From assembly GCA_910578855.1 (NCBI GenBank), contig CAJTRV010000048.1, forward strand, positions 1 to 8,140: a stretch of 8,140 bases of DNA. The letters run 5' to 3'. This DNA comes from an uncultured Bacilli bacterium (GTDB lineage Bacteria > Bacillota_I > Bacilli_A > RF39 > UBA660). Numbering within the stretch: position 1 is the stretch's first letter; every line of letters begins with the position of its first letter. The notes under the pieces are model-generated. The model saw only the letters and a program-made list of their open reading frames with translations. It was not told the DNA's origin and searched no databases. Positions 6,140 to 8,140 of the stretch are shown in pieces. Both the position numbers and the translations under genes were made by a program.

Positions 6140-6461
6140 TATCTTTTCCGTAGATAATTTTCTCTAAATTAGATAGACGACGTAATAAATCAGCATTATT
6201 GATATCCGTATGACTATTCTCTTTTACGACATCTAACTTAGTACGTAGTGCCCTTATCTCCTGTTTTAACCGAATATTTTCCTCAATCAATTCTTTTTTA
6301 TCAGTTTCTAAATCTCGAACTCTTTTTTCAAAGGTCTCATAGTCACTAATAATGATATCTAGGAACTTATCTACCTCTTGTGGTCGATATCCTCTCGTAT
6401 CAATTTTGAATTGTTTTTCCAATATTTCTTTGACTGTAAGAGCAATTCCATCATGGTACAT
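6135..6461 (-). CDS. gpsB: Cell-division regulator GpsB
   Basis: A 108-residue DivIVA-family protein that shuttles between division site and side wall and docks penicillin-binding proteins. The N-terminal membrane- and PBP-binding domain reads LTVKEILEKQFK (9-20) and TRGYRPQEVDKFLD (22-35), very close to B. subtilis GpsB. A coiled coil follows (about 36-75, LETDKKELIEENIRLKQEI). The C-terminal trimer-forming end is LLRRLSNLEKIIYG (92-105). B. subtilis GpsB is about 98 residues, so the linker is slightly longer. The start is ATG 6461 with GGGGTG six bases upstream; a GTG at 6470 is in frame but lies inside that ribosome-binding site. The stop TAA (6135-6137) is inside the P1 helix of rnpB, its downstream neighbour in Bacillus too. 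Confidence 0.95.
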   Translation of the reverse strand: MYHDGIALTVKEILEKQFKIDTRGYRPQEVDKFLDIIISDYETFEKRVRDLETDKKELIEENIRLKQEIRALRTKLDVVKENSHTDINNADLLRRLSNLEKIIYGKDI

Positions 6462-6487
6462 ACTATTCACCCCATTTATTCATTCTT

Positions 6488-6516
6488 ATTTTCTCAAATA
6501 TTTACACATTTGTCAA
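6488..6516 (-). promoter_or_regulatory. Promoter of gpsB (and probably rnpB-rodZ-pgsA)
   Basis: Minus strand: -35 TTGACA (6511-6516), 17-base spacer, -10 GAAAAT (6488-6493) with an upstream TG one base away (extended -10). The -35 is embedded in the 10-bp palindrome GTCAATTGAC (6512-6521). It is the only convincing promoter for the four-gene minus-strand cluster. Confidence 0.78.
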
Positions 6517-6542
6517 TTGACGTTGACTGGACACTATTAGAA

Positions 6543-6569
6543 CAAAAAAGAAGATTATCATTTCTTCTT
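6543..6569 (-). terminator. Terminator of the LRR surface-protein gene
   Basis: Minus strand: AAGAAGA (6563-6569), loop AATGATAA, TCTTCTT (6548-6554), then a T run. It lies about 90 bases past the stop codon and just upstream of the gpsB promoter. Confidence 0.75.
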
Positions 6570-6658
6570 ACTATATGCAATTACTTGGTCATTTATTTAT
6601 CCAGAATTTTCAAATTGACGATTGATCAATTGTTCCCTTTCTAACACAATAAAAATGG

Positions 6659-8071
6659 TTATTCATAAAAGGCATTTAATAGACTGGCATCTTCGCTTCC
6701 AAACCATGTTTTACTTGGCAAACAGTTTTGTTGGCACTGTCCTTTGGCATTTCGATATTGATCCAATTTACCAGTTGGTACTTGAATTGTATCTGTAGTC
6801 AATTTCTTATTATCAGTAAAAATACCAATTCCAACCATTGCTGGTACATCCCCCAAAAATTCTACTTTCGTAAGATTCCTACAATCACAGAAACTCGAAT
6901 TACCTAAAGTTGTAACACTTGCTGGAATAACAATTTGTGTAAGACCATAATTGGCTTGAAACGCTCCTGCCTCAATTGCGGTTAACTGATCTGGAAAATG
7001 GATTTCTGTTATACTATTTCCATGAAAAGCATGTCCTCCTATAACCTTTATATTATTTGGTAATACAACCCTAGTGTCTATTCCAGCATAACTATTTAAA
7101 CTTGTCTTATTTTCCGTCCCATCACTATTTCGGTTATAGATAAATGATTGATCATTGGGCATCTTATTATTACGAAAAGCCCCAAAACCAATTCTAGTTA
7201 CACTGGAGGGGATTTCAATTTCTGATAATTGATTCCCTACAAAGGCATCATTTTCTATCGTTTTTACTGAATCTGGTATTATAAGACTCGTTAATTGGTT
7301 TCCCATAAAAGCGTGATTTTCAATTTGCGTTACTGTGTTGGGGATTATAATCGATGTTAACCCTTTCGAACTAAAGGCCTTACTTCCTATTTTTGTAATG
7401 ATATGGCCATTGATCTTTTGAGGAATATTAACTTCAAAAATCTCGCTATAGCCATTGGTATTATTCTTACCACACAAGTACTTGGTGATGGTATCGCCTG
7501 CTTCATTGGTTTGAAAACAATCCTTAAACGTCGTCGCCAGTCCACTACTGTCAATATCATTCTGACGAACATTTACTTTTAAATCTAATGTTTTCGTTCC
7601 CCTCGGTAATACTGTCGCAGAACTGAGAATTTCGGCTCGAACAACAAACGTTTTCTCACTACCCGCAATTAGAGCATCACCAATTCTAATCCCGCGAATT
7701 CCGAATTGAATTCCCGTTGGAGTTTGTTGATTCGCCTCCACAATTCCCTCGATACTTTCAATCACCGCGTCGATATTCCCGTTGTTTTTGAGTGTAACAT
7801 TATACTCAATATAATCACCAGGGGCTTCGATATTTACATCAAAGATGGCGGTAAGTTTATCCGTAATCTCACTTTGATTACTACTAGCACCCTTACGACC
7901 CATCTCTTCAATATTCGTAAACAAGATATCCCAGTTAGCCGAGATCGTTCCGGTTCCACTAATTTTAAGCGAGGAAGAAAGAGCGGCATACCCTAATGCC
8001 ATCCCACAAATCATAAACATGGCCACACTGATCGCCAATAATCTCTTTCGCTTTTTCACTGCATTTCTCAC
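6659..8071 (-). CDS. Secreted BspA-type leucine-rich-repeat surface protein
   Basis: A 470-residue exported protein. A basic start (RNAVKKRKR) and hydrophobic core (11-27) form a signal peptide; cleavage after GYA (29) is plausible. Residues 31-170 (SSSLKISGTGT... NWDI... YNVTLKNNGNIDAVIESI) look like a beta-sandwich domain of the kind placed after such signals in many Bacillota surface proteins; this is inference from pattern. Residues 226-408 hold about seven LRR_5/BspA repeats of 22-23 residues with core I-x-x-x-AF-x-x-x-x-LT-x-I-x-IP-x-SV, broken once by a 38-residue insert (304-341). Such repeats often mediate adhesion. No LPXTG motif or C-terminal membrane anchor is present, so the protein may be released or held non-covalently. 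Cysteines at 185/200, 395/397 and 446/450 could form disulphides. The start is GTG 8071, with AAAGGAAGTGG (8078-8088) upstream. Its promoter contains a G10 tract. Confidence 0.88.
   Translation of the reverse strand: MRNAVKKRKRLLAISVAMFMICGMALGYAALSSSLKISGTGTISANWDILFTNIEEMGRKGASSNQSEITDKLTAIFDVNIEAPGDYIEYNVTLKNNGNIDAVIESIEGIVEANQQTPTGIQFGIRGIRIGDALIAGSEKTFVVRAEILSSATVLPRGTKTLDLKVNVRQNDIDSSGLATTFKDCFQTNEAGDTITKYLCGKNNTNGYSEIFEVNIPQKINGHIITKIGSKAFSSKGLTSIIIPNTVTQIENHAFMGNQLTSLIIPDSVKTIENDAFVGNQLSEIEIPSSVTRIGFGAFRNNKMPNDQSFIYNRNSDGTENKTSLNSYAGIDTRVVLPNNIKVIGGHAFHGNSITEIHFPDQLTAIEAGAFQANYGLTQIVIPASVTTLGNSSFCDCRNLTKVEFLGDVPAMVGIGIFTDNKKLTTDTIQVPTGKLDQYRNAKGQCQQNCLPSKTWFGSEDASLLNAFYE
7199..7396 (-). 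repeat. Three tandem 66-base LRR units within the surface-protein gene
   Basis: Three consecutive units of exactly 22 codons encode residues 226-247, 248-269 and 270-291. They share AF at units' position 7-8, the L-T/S-x-I/L block and a closing IP-x-(S/T)V; units 2 and 3 both carry GNQL. The DNA has diverged between units, so this is an old duplication rather than a fresh one. Confidence 0.75.
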
Positions 8072-8109
8072 ACTAAACCACTTCCTTTATTTCGACACAT
8101 TCTATAACC

Positions 8110-8140
8110 ATAATACCCCCCCCCCAGGTGATTTTGTCAA
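8110..8140 (-). promoter_or_regulatory. Promoter of the LRR surface protein with poly-G spacer
   Basis: Minus strand: perfect -35 TTGACA (8135-8140, last bases of the window), a 19-base spacer and -10 TATTAT (8110-8115). The spacer is AAATCACCT followed by ten G. The predicted start near 8103 gives a leader of about 30 bases to the GTG start. Nineteen bases is longer than the 17 optimum, so this copy may be weak or off; losing one or two G would restore good spacing. Elements further upstream lie outside the window. Confidence 0.7.
8116..8125. repeat. Homopolymer tract, 10 C (plus) / 10 G (minus)
   Basis: A run of ten C on the plus strand in an otherwise A/T-rich intergenic region. It lies exactly between the -35 and -10 of the surface-protein promoter and is the longest G/C homopolymer I see in the window. 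Confidence 0.95.

Noticed and set aside
6352..6644. Two overlapping plus-strand frames opposite and upstream of gpsB
   Set aside because: They cross the gpsB coding region, its promoter and a terminator, and no protein family is evident.
7387..7996. Frames on both strands within the surface-protein gene (7387-7572 minus, 7706-7996 plus)
   Set aside because: The 470-residue frame has a signal peptide and LRR repeats; these alternatives are not protein-like.
6659..8071. Lipoprotein signal around Cys22 of the surface protein
   Set aside because: The residues before the cysteine (FMI) do not fit a lipobox, and the cysteine is inside the hydrophobic core.

Overview
The window looks like a chromosomal segment of a low-GC Bacillota (Bacilli or a close relative). 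It is strongly AT-rich and carries type-B RNase P RNA, GpsB, a Bacillus-type SOS box in front of recA, and near-consensus TTGACA/TATAAT promoters. Both tRNA genes encode their CCA ends. TGA is not read as tryptophan in the genes seen, so a Mycoplasma-type code is unlikely. I cannot name the genus.

Layout. 1-445 (minus): a small unrecognised protein gene. 415-597 (minus): tRNA-Gly(TCC) with its own promoter and terminator. 598-838: no gene, only an A/T-rich spacer with a strong orphan hairpin. 839-1014 (plus): tRNA-Ser(GCT) with a consensus promoter and a terminator, followed by a second terminator-like hairpin at 1116-1144. 1183-3466 (plus): a two-gene ABC transporter, ATPase plus a roughly 12-helix permease, overlapping by 8 bases. 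3461-3497: a bidirectional terminator that holds the stop codons of both the permease and recA. 3487-4601 (minus): recA with a consensus promoter and an upstream SOS box. 4627-6516 (minus): a housekeeping cluster in the order gpsB, rnpB, rodZ-like, pgsA. It has one clear promoter in front of gpsB and one clear terminator after pgsA. 6543-8140 (minus): a secreted BspA-type leucine-rich-repeat surface protein with its own terminator and a promoter at the window edge.

How the genes relate. gpsB (coordination of division and wall growth), the rodZ-like gene (cell-shape scaffold) and pgsA (phosphatidylglycerol synthesis) all serve envelope growth. rnpB lies inside this group, and its first helix overlaps the gpsB stop codon. 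rodZ-pgsA followed by recA resembles the Bacillus ymfM-pgsA-cinA-recA block, but cinA is missing.

Main finding. The only promoter visible for the surface LRR protein has a run of ten G (minus strand) between a perfect -35 (TTGACA) and a good -10 (TATTAT), giving a 19-base spacer. Slippage in that run would change the spacing, so this is a strong candidate for phase-variable expression of a surface protein.
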